DNA from: JADLBR01 sp020847615
GTDB taxonomy: Bacteria > Verrucomicrobiota > Verrucomicrobiia > JADLBR01
Length of the DNA: 64,000 bases
Assembly (NCBI GenBank): GCA_026646655.1
Contig: JAPKHT010000003.1
Span: 36,448-100,447, forward strand
Direction: 5' to 3'
The first letter of the stretch is position 1; each line of letters begins with the position of its first letter. Positions 52,261 to 61,600 of this stretch are shown in pieces. Below the pieces are notes generated by a model, which saw only the letters and a list, made by a program, of their open reading frames with translations, searched no databases and was not told the DNA's origin. Made by a program: the position numbers and the translations under genes.

Positions 52261-53173
52261 CCTTGCCCGCGTCGAGCGTGCGCGCCCTGTCGGCGATTTG
52301 TGGGGCATACTCCGCCTGCAGGCGCTTGCCCTCGCCGAGCATGTCGGAGAACGTCTGCTTCAGGAGGCCGATGTCCATGCGCCGTCCGCTCTCGTAGTAA
52401 CGGTGCGCGACTTGGCCCAGGGCGTAGGTTGTCGCGAATGAGAAGGCCGCGCCCGTGGCGGCGCGCCCGAGCGAGCCGGCCATCTTGCCCGCGGCGGCTC
52501 GGAAGAGTCCGCCGATGAGTTTGCGCCCGATTCGCTCCACGTATTGCGACGTCAGGCCGATGCCCAGCGTGGCCAGGAATTCCTTGATGTGCCCCTGGTC
52601 CAGCTGGTGGCCGTGGGCCTTGCCGATCCGATAGACCATCTTCATCTGCAGCGGGATGATGGCCATCGTCGCCAGCGATTGAGGCAGCAGTTCCAGGGCG
52701 CCGTTGAGGATGGCGTAGTTCAGGATCGTCTTGTCCAGCGCATCGCCGTCGGGGCCACCCGCCGCACCCGCGAGCACCGGTGGCTCTTCATCGACCGGCG
52801 CCTCCGCGAGGGCGTCCGCCGTCTCCGCGGTCCGGGCCGCCTCGTCGGCCGCCAATCCCAGCGACGACGCCAGCCCCGCGAGAAAGGCCGCCTCTGCCTC
52901 GTCGCGGCGGCCGTCCGCGTCGCAGACGCCCACCGCCAATTCGTAGGCCAATTGCCGCAGCTCGGGCGCCCCGATCCCGGAAACCGCGTCCGCCAGCTTC
53001 ACCTTGCCCAGCAGCACATCCTGATAGACCGCCGCGATGTTGATGTCGGATTCCCCGGACAAGGACTCCGCGACGCGCCGGATCTCGGCGCGCTCGGAGT
53101 CCTCCTTGTGCCGGTCGGCGAAGGCGGCGAGGATCGCGATCGAAAGGATGGCTCTCTGTTCTTCTTGGGTCAT
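52235..53173 (-). CDS. TerB-like / DUF697-like protein
   Basis: A 312-residue protein. The N-terminal 110 residues are helical with the TerB-like pattern (ILSIAILAAFADRHKEDSERAEI; LAVGVCDADGRRDEAEAAFL), a fold linked to stress and metal sensing. An Ala/Glu-rich linker (about 115-150) follows, then a C-terminal hydrophobic region (LNGALELLPQSLATMAIIPLQMKMVYRIG, TLGIGLTSQYVERIGRKLIGG) like DUF697/YcjF proteins. ATG 53173 has AGGAGGAAAGAC before it and was chosen over an upstream start. It converges with the PLP-enzyme gene. Function unknown; no tellurite gene is near. Confidence 0.75.
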   Translation of the reverse strand: MTQEEQRAILSIAILAAFADRHKEDSERAEIRRVAESLSGESDINIAAVYQDVLLGKVKLADAVSGIGAPELRQLAYELAVGVCDADGRRDEAEAAFLAGLASSLGLAADEAARTAETADALAEAPVDEEPPVLAGAAGGPDGDALDKTILNYAILNGALELLPQSLATMAIIPLQMKMVYRIGKAHGHQLDQGHIKEFLATLGIGLTSQYVERIGRKLIGGLFRAAAGKMAGSLGRAATGAAFSFATTYALGQVAHRYYESGRRMDIGLLKQTFSDMLGEGKRLQAEYAPQIADRARTLDAGKVIEMIRAR

Positions 53174-53301
53174 GTCTTTCCTCCTGTGGCGGAAGTTTGC
53201 CCGAAAGGGGCCCGGAGGCAACCCCCGCCGCCCGTCGTTTTCGGCATAGACGGCGGCGTTTGTCCTACAGACAGGGGGCGGATGGGGCGTATCCTGGCAG
53301 C

Positions 53302-54696
53302 ATGGAGAACGCCCGCCGTCAACCGTCGTCCACCATCCCCCGCCGCAACTTCCTGAGGGCCGCCACCGGGGCGGCCGCCTTCTCGATCTTGGGAGGACGG
53401 TCGCTCGCCGACGGGCGGCGCCGTCCCGCGCCCAACGAGCGGCTGAACCTGGCGGCGATCGGGGTGGGCGGGATGGGGGCCAAGAACCTGAGCAACTGCG
53501 AGACCGAGAACATCGTCGCGCTCTGCGACGTTGACTCGGACTATGCCGCCAAGAGTTTCGACAAATACCCGAACGCGCGGCGGCACCGGGATTATCGGGT
53601 GATGTTTGACAAGGAGAAGGACATCGACGCGGTCATCATCGCGACCCCGGACCACACGCACGCGGTGATCGCGATGGAGGCGATGCGGCGCGGGTTGGGC
53701 GTCTACGTGCAGAAACCCCTGGCGCACGCCGTCTGGGAGGCGCGGCGGATGACCGAGGCCGCGCGCGAGCACAAGGTCATGACGCAGATGGGCAACCAGG
53801 GGCGATCGGGCGACGGAATCCGCATGGTCAAGGAATGGATCGACGCCGATCTCATCGGCAAGGTGACCGAGGTGCACGCGTGGACCAATCGCCCCGTCTG
53901 GCCGCAGGGCATCGAGGTCGGGAGGCCCGCGGAGACGCCCGCGGTCCCCGAATCGTTGGATTGGAACCTGTGGATCGGGCCGGCGCCGATGCGCCCCTAT
54001 CATCCGACCTACCATCCGAACAAGTGGCGCGCGTGGTGGGATTTTGGGACCGGGTCGCTGGGGGACCTGGGTTGCCACATCCTCGATGTCCCGTTCCTCT
54101 CGCTGAAGCTGAAATACCCGGAGCGGGTCGAGGGCTGCATCTCCACCTACTGGGAAGAGTTCTGGAAGAAGACCGAGCCAAAGAACGAGACATTCCCGCG
54201 GTCCACGATCGTGCGGTATCGGTTCCCCGCCCGCGAGGGCCTGCCGCCGGTGCGCCTGACATGGTGGGATGGAGGCATGATGCCGCCCAGGCCGGAGGAA
54301 CTCGAACCGGGCCGGCAGATGGGCGATGCGGACGGCGGCGTGCTTTTTATCGGGGACAAGGGCAAACTCATGTGCGGCTGCTATGGCAAGAATCCGCGGC
54401 TGATCCCCGAGTCGCGCATGAAGGACTTCCGGCCGCCGGAGCCGAGCATTCCCCGCATCCCGCACGGCCTCGATGGCCACGAGCAGGATTGGGTGCGTTC
54501 CTGCAAGGATGGAAAACCTTCGTCTTCCCATTTCGATTATTCCGGCCCACTTTCAGAGATGGTGCTGATGGGCAACCTGGCGGTCCGTTATCCGGGCCGC
54601 GAGCTGGTGTGGGATGGGGAAAAGATGGAGGTCTCAAATGATGCCGAGGCAAACGCATTCGTTCGAAGCCAATACCGGGACGGCTGGGCGCTCTGA
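53302..54696 (+). CDS. Tat-exported Gfo/Idh/MocA-family oxidoreductase, second member
   Basis: A 464-residue enzyme with a Tat signal (IPRRNFLRAATGAAAFS), Rossmann start LAAIGVGGMGAKNLSN, ALCDVDSDYA, VIIATPDHTHAVIAMEAMRRGLGVYVQKP and DLGCHILDVPF. The C-terminal half is the usual beta-sheet substrate domain. Such enzymes in PVC and Bacteroidota oxidise sugars in the periplasm, often at C3. It is followed after 43 bp by a DUF1080 protein, which fits such a 3-keto-glycoside route. ATG 53302 was chosen directly before the Tat motif. The other member is at 35764, 17 kb away. Confidence 0.93.
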   Translation: MENARRQPSSTIPRRNFLRAATGAAAFSILGGRSLADGRRRPAPNERLNLAAIGVGGMGAKNLSNCETENIVALCDVDSDYAAKSFDKYPNARRHRDYRVMFDKEKDIDAVIIATPDHTHAVIAMEAMRRGLGVYVQKPLAHAVWEARRMTEAAREHKVMTQMGNQGRSGDGIRMVKEWIDADLIGKVTEVHAWTNRPVWPQGIEVGRPAETPAVPESLDWNLWIGPAPMRPYHPTYHPNKWRAWWDFGTGSLGDLGCHILDVPFLSLKLKYPERVEGCISTYWEEFWKKTEPKNETFPRSTIVRYRFPAREGLPPVRLTWWDGGMMPPRPEELEPGRQMGDADGGVLFIGDKGKLMCGCYGKNPRLIPESRMKDFRPPEPSIPRIPHGLDGHEQDWVRSCKDGKPSSSHFDYSGPLSEMVLMGNLAVRYPGRELVWDGEKMEVSNDAEANAFVRSQYRDGWAL

Positions 54697-54739
54697 GCCG
54701 ACCGGTCGGGGTGGGTCGCGCAGCGCCCGCGGGCCGGCC

Positions 54740-55432
54740 ATGGTGAAGGCCGGGCCGCTCGCCCTCGGCCTCCTGCTGGCCGCGGGCGCCACGGCGCCCT
54801 CCGCCGGCGACTCATCGGCGCACCCGGATGCCACCGGTTGGCGCCAGCTCTTTGCCGAGGACCTTTCCGATGCCGTCGCGCCCCCAGGGGTCTGGTCGTG
54901 GCGCGATGGGGTGCTCGGCGCCACCGAGGACCAGAGCCTCTGGACGCGCGAGGAGTACTCGGATTTCACGGTGGACCTGGAGTTCCGCAATTCGGATGGG
55001 ACCAACAGCGGGGTGATCGTGTACGCGAGCGACACGAAGAATTGGATCCCGAATTCGGTGGAGATACAGATCGCGGATGACTTCAGCCCGAAATGGGCCA
55101 AGAGCCCGAAGAGCTGGCAGTGCGGGGCCATCTTCGGCCACAAGCCCGCCGCCAAGAGCGCCGTCCGCAAGCCGGGCGAGTGGAACCGCATGACGATCAC
55201 CTGCCGCGGCCCGATCATATCGGTGGCGCTCAACGGGGAGGCCATCAACGAGATCGACTTGCGCCAATGGACGTCGGCGAAAAATAACCCCGATGGCTCC
55301 GAGATCCCGCCGTGGTTGAGCAAGCCCCTGGCCGAGCTACCCACGCGGGGACGCATCGGCCTGCAGGGCAAGCATGCCGGCGCGCCGATCGAGTTCCGCA
55401 ATATCAGGATATCGGCTCAGGCGCCCCGCTGA
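54740..55432 (+). CDS. DUF1080-domain (3-keto-disaccharide hydrolase-like) secreted protein
   Basis: An exported protein of 230 residues (signal LALGLLLAAGATAPSAG) with a DUF1080 jelly-roll: GWRQLFAEDLSD, GVWSWRDGVLGATEDQSLWT, FTVDLEFRNSDGTNSGVIVY, ... and GRIGLQGKHAGAPIEFRNIRI. The carbohydrate-binding positions of the lectin-like fold are present. Related DUF1080 enzymes act on 3-keto-glycosides made by Gfo/Idh/MocA enzymes, and the gene here lies directly behind such a gene. ATG 54740 begins the signal peptide. It overlaps the end of the converging AraC-type regulator by 16 bp. Confidence 0.88.
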   Translation: MVKAGPLALGLLLAAGATAPSAGDSSAHPDATGWRQLFAEDLSDAVAPPGVWSWRDGVLGATEDQSLWTREEYSDFTVDLEFRNSDGTNSGVIVYASDTKNWIPNSVEIQIADDFSPKWAKSPKSWQCGAIFGHKPAAKSAVRKPGEWNRMTITCRGPIISVALNGEAINEIDLRQWTSAKNNPDGSEIPPWLSKPLAELPTRGRIGLQGKHAGAPIEFRNIRISAQAPR

Positions 55433-56199
55433 AAGGCGCGGGGCGTCTTGCCCGTGTGCTTTCTGAAATGCGCCGTGAAGTTGCTCTGGTCGCAGAAACC
55501 GAGGCGGGCGGCGAGGTCGGCGATGCCCTCGTCGCCGCGGGCCAGCGCCTCGCAGGCGGCGCGGATCCTGCATTTCATCCAGTAGGTGCGGGGGCTCATG
55601 CCGAACGCCTCGTGGAATGTTCGCTGGAGCTGACGGGCGGAGATGCCGCAGGCCCGCGCGAGTTCCCCCACCGGCGGGAAGGTGGACAGGTCCCCGCGCA
55701 GGCGATTGACCGAAGGCGCGATGCGCGAGGGGCCGAGCTCTGGAGGCGCGACGCCGCCGCACGCGCGCAGGGTGCCCATGACGCCGATGACGTGGCCCCC
55801 GCGGTCCTTGATCGGGAACTTGCTGATGACAAACCAGTCCGGCAGGCCCACGTGATCGACCCAGACCTCCACCTGATTGAGGATGGGCTTGCCGCTCCGG
55901 TGGATGCGGCGGTCATCGGCCAGGTACTTCCGCGCGAGGGGTCCCGGCGTCAGCTCGTGGTCGGTCTTGCCAAGCATCGCCGCCGCGTCGCGCAACCCGT
56001 GGTGCGCGGGGAGCCCGCGGCTGAAGAACAGCGTGCGTCCCGCCCGGTCCTTCACGAAGAAGTGGATATCGGGCAACCCATCGAAGACCCGATGGAAGTG
56101 GCTGTCGGGGGCGATCCGGCGCAGGAACTCGGCCCGCGCCCTCGACCATCGGTTGGCTATGGGCGACGCTTTTGGCATATTATCCAACGCTTTCGGCAC
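55417..56199 (-). CDS. AraC-family transcription regulator with PAS sensor
   Basis: A 260-residue regulator. Residues about 32-150 are a PAS-like domain (VFDGLPDIHFFVKDRAGRTLFFSRG, LGKTDHELTP, FPIKDRGGHVIGVMG). The last 100 hold two helix-turn-helix motifs of the AraC type (VGELARACGISARQLQRTFH, GIADLAARLGFCDQSNFTAHF, TGKTPRAFQRG). It may sense a small molecule or redox state by the PAS domain. It is divergent from the Tat-type FAD oxidoreductase, and tandem 9-bp repeats lie before that gene. An ATG at codon 8 is an alternative start. Confidence 0.9.
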   Translation of the reverse strand: MPKALDNMPKASPIANRWSRARAEFLRRIAPDSHFHRVFDGLPDIHFFVKDRAGRTLFFSRGLPAHHGLRDAAAMLGKTDHELTPGPLARKYLADDRRIHRSGKPILNQVEVWVDHVGLPDWFVISKFPIKDRGGHVIGVMGTLRACGGVAPPELGPSRIAPSVNRLRGDLSTFPPVGELARACGISARQLQRTFHEAFGMSPRTYWMKCRIRAACEALARGDEGIADLAARLGFCDQSNFTAHFRKHTGKTPRAFQRGA

Positions 56200-56232
56200 A
56201 GACGGCGCAACGACCGCGCGGTATCATAGCTC

Positions 56233-56250
56233 ATTAATGTGATTAATGTG
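56233..56250. promoter_or_regulatory. Tandem 9-bp repeats before the FAD oxidoreductase
   Basis: ATTAATGTG occurs twice in direct succession (56233-56241, 56242-56250), directly before the ATG of the FAD oxidoreductase. AraC-type proteins bind tandem direct repeats, and the divergent AraC-PAS gene starts only 34 bp away, so this is its likely operator. The repeats are AT-rich and unlike the surrounding DNA. Confidence 0.45.
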
Positions 56251-57684
56251 ATGAAAACCACACGCAGAAAATTCATCCTGAAGGCCGGAGGTGGATTCGG
56301 GGCGCTTGCCGGGACGGCGCCGCTGGGCGCGGCGGCCGAGGGCGAGGGCCCTCACATCGCGGTGCCCGCGAGGCGCGTGCCGGTGCTCGCCGAGGCGGAC
56401 ATCGTCGTCTGCGGCGGCGGCACGGCCGGGATCGCCGCCGCGTGTTGCGCGGCGCGTCACGGCGCCCAGGTCATCCTCCTGGAGCGGTGGCCGAGCCTCG
56501 GTGGCATGGCCACCAACGCGCTCGTCAACATCTGGCACACCAGCGACCGCACGAAGCCGGTCATCCGGGGCTTCGTCCAGGAGGCGATCGAGCGCGGCGG
56601 GCGGTTCGTGCGGCAGATGGCGCATTACCCGACGCGGCCCGAGACCCACGAGTTCGACTCGACCGGTATGCGCATGGTGTTCGACCGCATGCTCCAGGAC
56701 GCCGGCGCCCGCGCCTTCTGCAACCTGACGGCGGTCGAGTCGGTGGTCGAGGATGGCCGGATGCGCGCGGTGCTGGTGGACACCAAGACCGGGCGGAAGG
56801 CTGTGTTGGGCAGGATGTTCATCGACGCCACCGGCGATGGCGACGTCGCGGCCAACGCCGGCCTACCCTTCGATTTCGGGCGCGCCGCCGATGGGCTCGT
56901 GCAGGGCATGACCATGATGTTCCGCCTCCGCGGCCTCGATCCGGCCCGCATCAAGGCTCACCCCGAGGACGCCCAGCACGTCTTCGAGTTGATGAAGAAG
57001 CTGCGCGACGAGGGGAAGTTCCCGCCCTTTCTCGAGGCGGCCGCCCGCTCGTACCTCGCCAGCCCCCGCGACCCGATCGTCTCCTACAACATGTGCCCCG
57101 TGGCCGGCAATCCGCTCGATGAGGAGGAGCTGACCCAGTTGTCCGCGCGGGCGCGCGAGCAGGTCTATCGCTACGCCGATCTCTGGCGCGAGATGATGCC
57201 CGGGTTCGAGGGCGCGGACGTGGAGCAGATGGGCTTCGCCCTGGGGATCCGCGAATCGCGCCGCATCCGCGGCATCAAGACCCTCGATGCCCCCATGGTC
57301 GTCAACGCCGTCAAACAGCCCGACGCCATCGGACACGGCTTCTGGATGATCGACATCCACGACCCGAAAGGCAGCGGCCACACGACATGGGTGGACCAGA
57401 AGCAAGAGATGATGCCCCCCGTCGGCGAAAGCTACCATATCCCGCTCGGCATTTGCCTGAATGACCGCCTCCCCAATCTCGCCGTCGCCGGGCGGTGCAT
57501 CTCCGCGACCCACGAGGCGCTCGCCTCCGTCCGCCTCCAATCCCACTGCATGGTCATGGGCCAGGGCGTCGGCACCTGCGCGGCGCTCGCGCTCAACGCC
57601 GGGGTGGAGATGGCAAAACTCGACGTGCGAACACTCCAATCGCAATTGCGCAAGGACGGCGTGTATCTGGAAGACGTGCCTTGA
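56251..57684 (+). CDS. Tat-exported FAD-dependent oxidoreductase
   Basis: A 477-residue flavoprotein. The Tat signal TTRRKFILKAGGGFG is followed by the FAD-binding start (VVCGGGTAGIAAACCAARHG, VILLERWPSLGG) and a second nucleotide-binding region near residue 190 (FIDATGDGDVAANAGLPFDF). The C-terminal motif LAVAGRCISATHEALASVRLQ fits the FAD-dependent oxidoreductase type common in PVC glycan loci (FAD_oxidored). The substrate is open, perhaps a sugar or sugar acid. ATG 56251 is preferred to a GTG 12 bp upstream, which lies in the repeats. It is probably controlled by the divergent AraC-PAS protein. Confidence 0.88.
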   Translation: MKTTRRKFILKAGGGFGALAGTAPLGAAAEGEGPHIAVPARRVPVLAEADIVVCGGGTAGIAAACCAARHGAQVILLERWPSLGGMATNALVNIWHTSDRTKPVIRGFVQEAIERGGRFVRQMAHYPTRPETHEFDSTGMRMVFDRMLQDAGARAFCNLTAVESVVEDGRMRAVLVDTKTGRKAVLGRMFIDATGDGDVAANAGLPFDFGRAADGLVQGMTMMFRLRGLDPARIKAHPEDAQHVFELMKKLRDEGKFPPFLEAAARSYLASPRDPIVSYNMCPVAGNPLDEEELTQLSARAREQVYRYADLWREMMPGFEGADVEQMGFALGIRESRRIRGIKTLDAPMVVNAVKQPDAIGHGFWMIDIHDPKGSGHTTWVDQKQEMMPPVGESYHIPLGICLNDRLPNLAVAGRCISATHEALASVRLQSHCMVMGQGVGTCAALALNAGVEMAKLDVRTLQSQLRKDGVYLEDVP

Positions 57685-57789
57685 TGGAATTCAGTTGGCG
57701 ATTGTTGGCCAAATGCTGGCGCGCTCGGCTGCTAGATTTTCGAGTCAGACATCATGCCCCGCGAGTGGGGCACCACCGGGAGTGAAAAT

Positions 57790-57859
57790 GTAGCCCATCT
57801 GGCCACAGATGGGATCGTTCGATCCGCCCGCGGGCCCACGGTCTGGCGACCGTGGCTAC
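57790..57859 (+). repeat. Second-family structured repeat, copy 2
   Basis: Arms: CCCATCT-GGCCAC-AGATGGG; GGATCG-TT-CGATCC; GCCCGCGGGC; CCACGGTC-TGGC-GACCGTGG, within GTAG/CTAC. Compared with 45602-45664 the first and last arms differ at both sides of the same pairs, so pairing is kept, and the loops (GGCCAC, TGGC) are constant. Confidence 0.8.
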
Positions 57860-57915
57860 GAATTTTCGAGCTAGAACCCGTGCCCCGCAGACGGGGCACC
57901 ACCGGGTCAGAAAAT

Positions 57916-57966
57916 GTAGCCGAGGCCGTGAGGCCTTGGCGGCCAAACGCTGACGCGTTCGGCTAC
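57916..57966 (+). repeat. 51-nt cloverleaf repeat core, copy E
   Basis: Outer stem GTAGCCG/CGGCTAC, arm 1 AGGCC-GTGA-GGCCT, middle TGG-CGG-CCA, arm 3 AACGC-TGAC-GCGTT. It differs from copy D only in the arm 3 loop. Confidence 0.85.
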
Positions 57967-58174
57967 GGGATGCGCTGCGGCTATTTTCAAGTCAGATGAA
58001 TCCGAACGGTTCCTTCTGGTTGCCATTTGGGAGGGACGCCCAGAGCGGTGGGACGACAAGGCCCCTCCGCCAACGATCCTCGTCGCGGTCGCTCAGTTGC
58101 GGAAATCCCCGTCGCCCAGCTTGATTGCCCATTCTCGATCGAAGATTTCCGATTGCCGACGGTAGAATGCCGAA

Positions 58175-58528
58175 TCAGCTGGAGGCAGTCTTGCGGCTGG
58201 CCGCCATGATCGCGGTGATTTCGTTGGCCTCGCGAAGCAGACCTTCGATCCTCGACGCCCCGACCAAACCGACCTCGATGATCAACTCGATCCACGGCAT
58301 CGATTCGTCCGGCTCCTCTACCACCGTTGAGAGTTTCGGGACAGACTCCGCCTTGGATCGCGCCCGGCGCGCCGCACGGTAGTTCGCCGCCACCGAGGTC
58401 GCCGAGCGCATCAGCTGATCCGCGATGCATCGTCCCTTGACCGGTCTTGGTAAATGGTCCGCCAGCCGCATCACCCGTAACGCAAACGCCTTCGTTCGAC
58501 CCCTCAGTCCGTTCGTATCCGTGCCCAC
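58175..58528 (-). CDS. Four-helix-bundle protein (S23 / intervening-sequence-protein type)
   Basis: A 117-residue helical protein with the S23 pattern: RTKAFALRVMRLADHLP, ADQLMRSATSVAANYRAARRARSKAE, VEEPDESMPWIELIIEVGLV and LLREANEITAIMAASRKTA. S23 proteins were named after open reading frames inside 23S rRNA intervening sequences but are also found freely across genomes, often beside repeats. The frame runs upstream without a clear coding look; a GTG at 58528 (VGTDTNGLRGRT) with GGAAG before it gives the usual length. Function is not known. The gene ends about 180 bp from the repeat cluster E. Confidence 0.85.
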   Translation of the reverse strand: MGTDTNGLRGRTKAFALRVMRLADHLPRPVKGRCIADQLMRSATSVAANYRAARRARSKAESVPKLSTVVEEPDESMPWIELIIEVGLVGASRIEGLLREANEITAIMAASRKTASS

Positions 58529-58683
58529 GAGCTCAATCTTCCATCGGCAGCCGTCGCAGCGGATGCGCGAGAAACCTGTGAAAAGGCAGGGGGGTGTGGT
58601 CGAACGGCACACCGGCAAAGAAATCTTGGGTGGGGGAAACCGCTTGTCAGGGCGCGGCGGGACACTCGAAGACGCTGGACTTC

Positions 58684-61600
58684 TCAATATGTGACCAGGA
58701 TCCGGTAGAACATGCGGTTGGTGGCGAAGGACCACGATGTGGATATGGAGAGCGGGGCGTCATCGACGGTGCAGGTGACGCTGGCGCCGGGGATATCGTT
58801 CCAGGGGTCATTCTGGCCGATGTCCGAGGACCGCTGCATCTGGTAAGTGCGCCCGGCCTTTCCGTAGAACCGGCAGGTGGCGGTCCCGGCGACCTTGTCG
58901 ATGAACGGGCCGAAGGTGCGATACAGGGAGTCGCAGTCGTTGAAGGCGGTGCCGTAGAAATACTCCTCGCGGTCGGTCTGGCTATCGCCATCGGTGTCGG
59001 CGGTGGGCGATATCCAGTTGCCGAAGTCGAGGTTGGAGACCGTGACGCCGGCGGCCGCGATTGAGGCGGAGTGGGCGAAAGTCGGGGAACCGGGGAGCGA
59101 CTGCGACCAGGGCGCCTGGATGGTCTCGCGGATCTGGTAGGGGCTGCCGCCCATCCAATACAGGCGGATGGCGTATCGGCCGGACGTGTCGGTGAAATCT
59201 GCGGGTTCGCCGACCTCGCGGACGCCGTTGGTGTTGAGGTCCGCGAAGATGAGCCAATCGTGGAGATAGATCTCGCCCGCGCCCCTCGCCTGATCCTGAT
59301 TCTCGTCGTAGAACGTGATGCCCGTGACGGTGCCCAGTTCCGAGGCGCGGTTACCGAAGTCGGCGCTGCGGGTGGATCCCGCCGAGACGGTGATGACGTG
59401 GTGGTCCAGGCCCGCGATGTTGGTGGGATACGTCTGGACCCACGTGGGCCAGAGGACCTCGCGCACGAGGTAGGTGAATGGTGCCGGGACGCTGAAGGCG
59501 TACGCGCCGGCGGGGTCGGTCATGGCCCTGGGCTCACCGGCGTCGAGCGCGCCATTCCCGTTGAGGTCGAGATAGATGTCCCATCCCGACAGCGTGATCT
59601 CCGGGGGGTTGTCGAATGTGCCATTGCCGTTCACGTCGTGGAACTTGATGCCCTGGATGGTGGCGTTGGCGCCGGGGGGGCGCGAGTCGATGGCGAGTAG
59701 GTGGTCCTCGACCTCGCCGTCGGGGGCATAGCCGGAATAGCTTGGCGTGCCCACGGGGGCGGTCGTGTAGCGGAATCGGGCGACGACGTTGGTGCCCAGC
59801 GCCATGCCTCCGCTGGGGACGTTGAACGGCAGGTTGTTTGTGCCGGCGACGACCGCCGCGTTGGCGAGGATCCATTCGCCGGAGTCATTCCAGTCGAGGT
59901 CGTTGTTGAAGTCGACCCAGGCGTTGACGAAACCGGGCGCGGAGGCGATGACGTTTGCGGAGTTCCAGCCCGGGGCCGTCACGGCATAGATCTTGCCCGC
60001 GGGAAGCGTCACGCCCTCCTCATCGTCTGGGCCGGCCGCGGGATTAATGTCATCGCCGTCGGCGGCGGGGGCGGGTTGGCCATCGGCCTCCAGATCGACG
60101 CGCTGGCCGAGGCAAATACCGGACGCCACGAGATGGACGGCGCCGCCATTGGTCCCCGTCGTGGGGAAGAAGGTCCCGGATTCGGGGGCATCGCCCCAGT
60201 CGAAGTACGATGCGCCCTCTTGGCCGATCGTGGCGATGTAGTCCTCGACCTCACCGGGTGCGGTGGGGGCCAGGCCCGCGTACTCGGGGGGCGAGACCTG
60301 GCTCGTGAGCGGTTGGACGCTGAAGCGGAGGCGCCCGTAGACCGCGGTCCCGGACGGCAGTCCGGTCGGGGGAATGAACACGGACAGGTAGTTGGTGCCG
60401 GCGGCGACGGGGACATCCAGCGCGACGTTCTCGCCGGGGTCGTTCCAATCCAGGTCGCCGTAGAGATCGAGCCAGACGCTCAGGAATCCATTCGTGCTGG
60501 TTGCGACCGGCACCGTGTTGGTGACACCCGGCAAGAGGAGGCCGCTGGCGAGTAGGACGCCATCCTCGTCCGGGGTGCCATCGTAAATGTCATCGCCATC
60601 GGCGAGCGCGGTGGGTTGGCCATCGGGGTCGCCCTCCACGAGCAGGCCCATGGAGACGCCGGCCGCGACGAGATGGGCTGCGCCATTGTTGGCGGCCGTG
60701 GTGGGGAATGCGGTACCCGCCTCCGGTGCATCGCCGTAGTCAAACATGGACGCAGGGGTGATGGTCACGAGGTAGTCTTCGACCTCCCCATTGGGCCAGA
60801 GCCCGACATACGCCGCGCCGATCGGCACGGTGGAGTAGCGGAACCGCGCGAAGGCCTGGGTGCCCGCGACTGCGGTGCCCGGCACCGGGAAGGTCAGCAC
60901 GTTGGTTCCCGCGGCCAGGGGTTGATCGAAGAAGATCTGCTCGCCGGCATCGTTCCAGTCGCCGTCGCCGGTGAAATCGACCCATGCGCTCAGGAGGCCG
61001 GGGGCCGAGGCGACGACGAGGACGCCATTGACGGTCCCGCTCGTGAGGCCGCCGGGGGGCAGCGTCACGCCATCCTCGTCGTCGTTTGGCGGCGGGTAGA
61101 CGATGTCGATGTCATCGCCATCGGCGAGGGCGGTGGGTTGGCCATCGGGCTCGCCATCGATGCTCGCGCCGAGGCGGATGCCCGACACGATCACGTGCGC
61201 GGCACCGTTGTTTCGGGCGCGGGTGGGGAATGTCGGGTCGAGCGCGTCGCCCCAGTCGATGTTCTCCTCGGGTTCGTCCGAGGCCGTGGACAACCAGTAA
61301 TCCTCGACTTCGCCGTCGGGCTTTTGTCCGGTGTAACTCGTCCCGATGCTTTGGGTGCTGAAGCGGAAGCGCGACATGACCTGGGTGACCGACGGCGTCC
61401 AGAGCGGGACGTTGACGATCAGGCTATTCAATCCGGGCGATAGAGGCCGGTCGTTGAAGATCTGCTCGCCGGGGTCGCTCCAGACACCATTGGTATTGAA
61501 GTCTATCCACGCGCTGAGCAGGCCGTTGGTCGAGGCGGTGATGTCCACCTGGTTGGGTTGGCCGGGGCGCAGGGCGCCGAAGGGGAAAACGACGCCATCC

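Larger units (their letters stand above)
57735..57995. repeat. Composite structured-repeat cluster (copy E, two elements)
   Basis: The 490-bp gap between the FAD oxidoreductase and the S23-type gene is mostly repeat. Left element (57790-57859) belongs to the second family, and right element (57916-57966) is a 51-nt core with tail ending TTTTCAAGTCAG. The two are joined by units with CGAGTCAGACATCATGCC- and GAGCTAGAACCCGTGCC-type starts. This is the same order of elements as in clusters A and D. After it come about 180 bp with no recognised feature. Confidence 0.85.

Noticed and set aside
57752..57946. Short frames reading MAAKASRPRLHF-like peptides at several places.
   Set aside because: They are translations of the structured repeat, identical wherever the repeat occurs, and have no ribosome-binding site.
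9181..57966. The cloverleaf repeats as tRNA genes or tRNA-like fragments.
   Set aside because: At 51 nt they lack a 7-bp acceptor with CCA logic, the TTC motif and an anticodon stem; copies have variable loops and no tRNA consensus.
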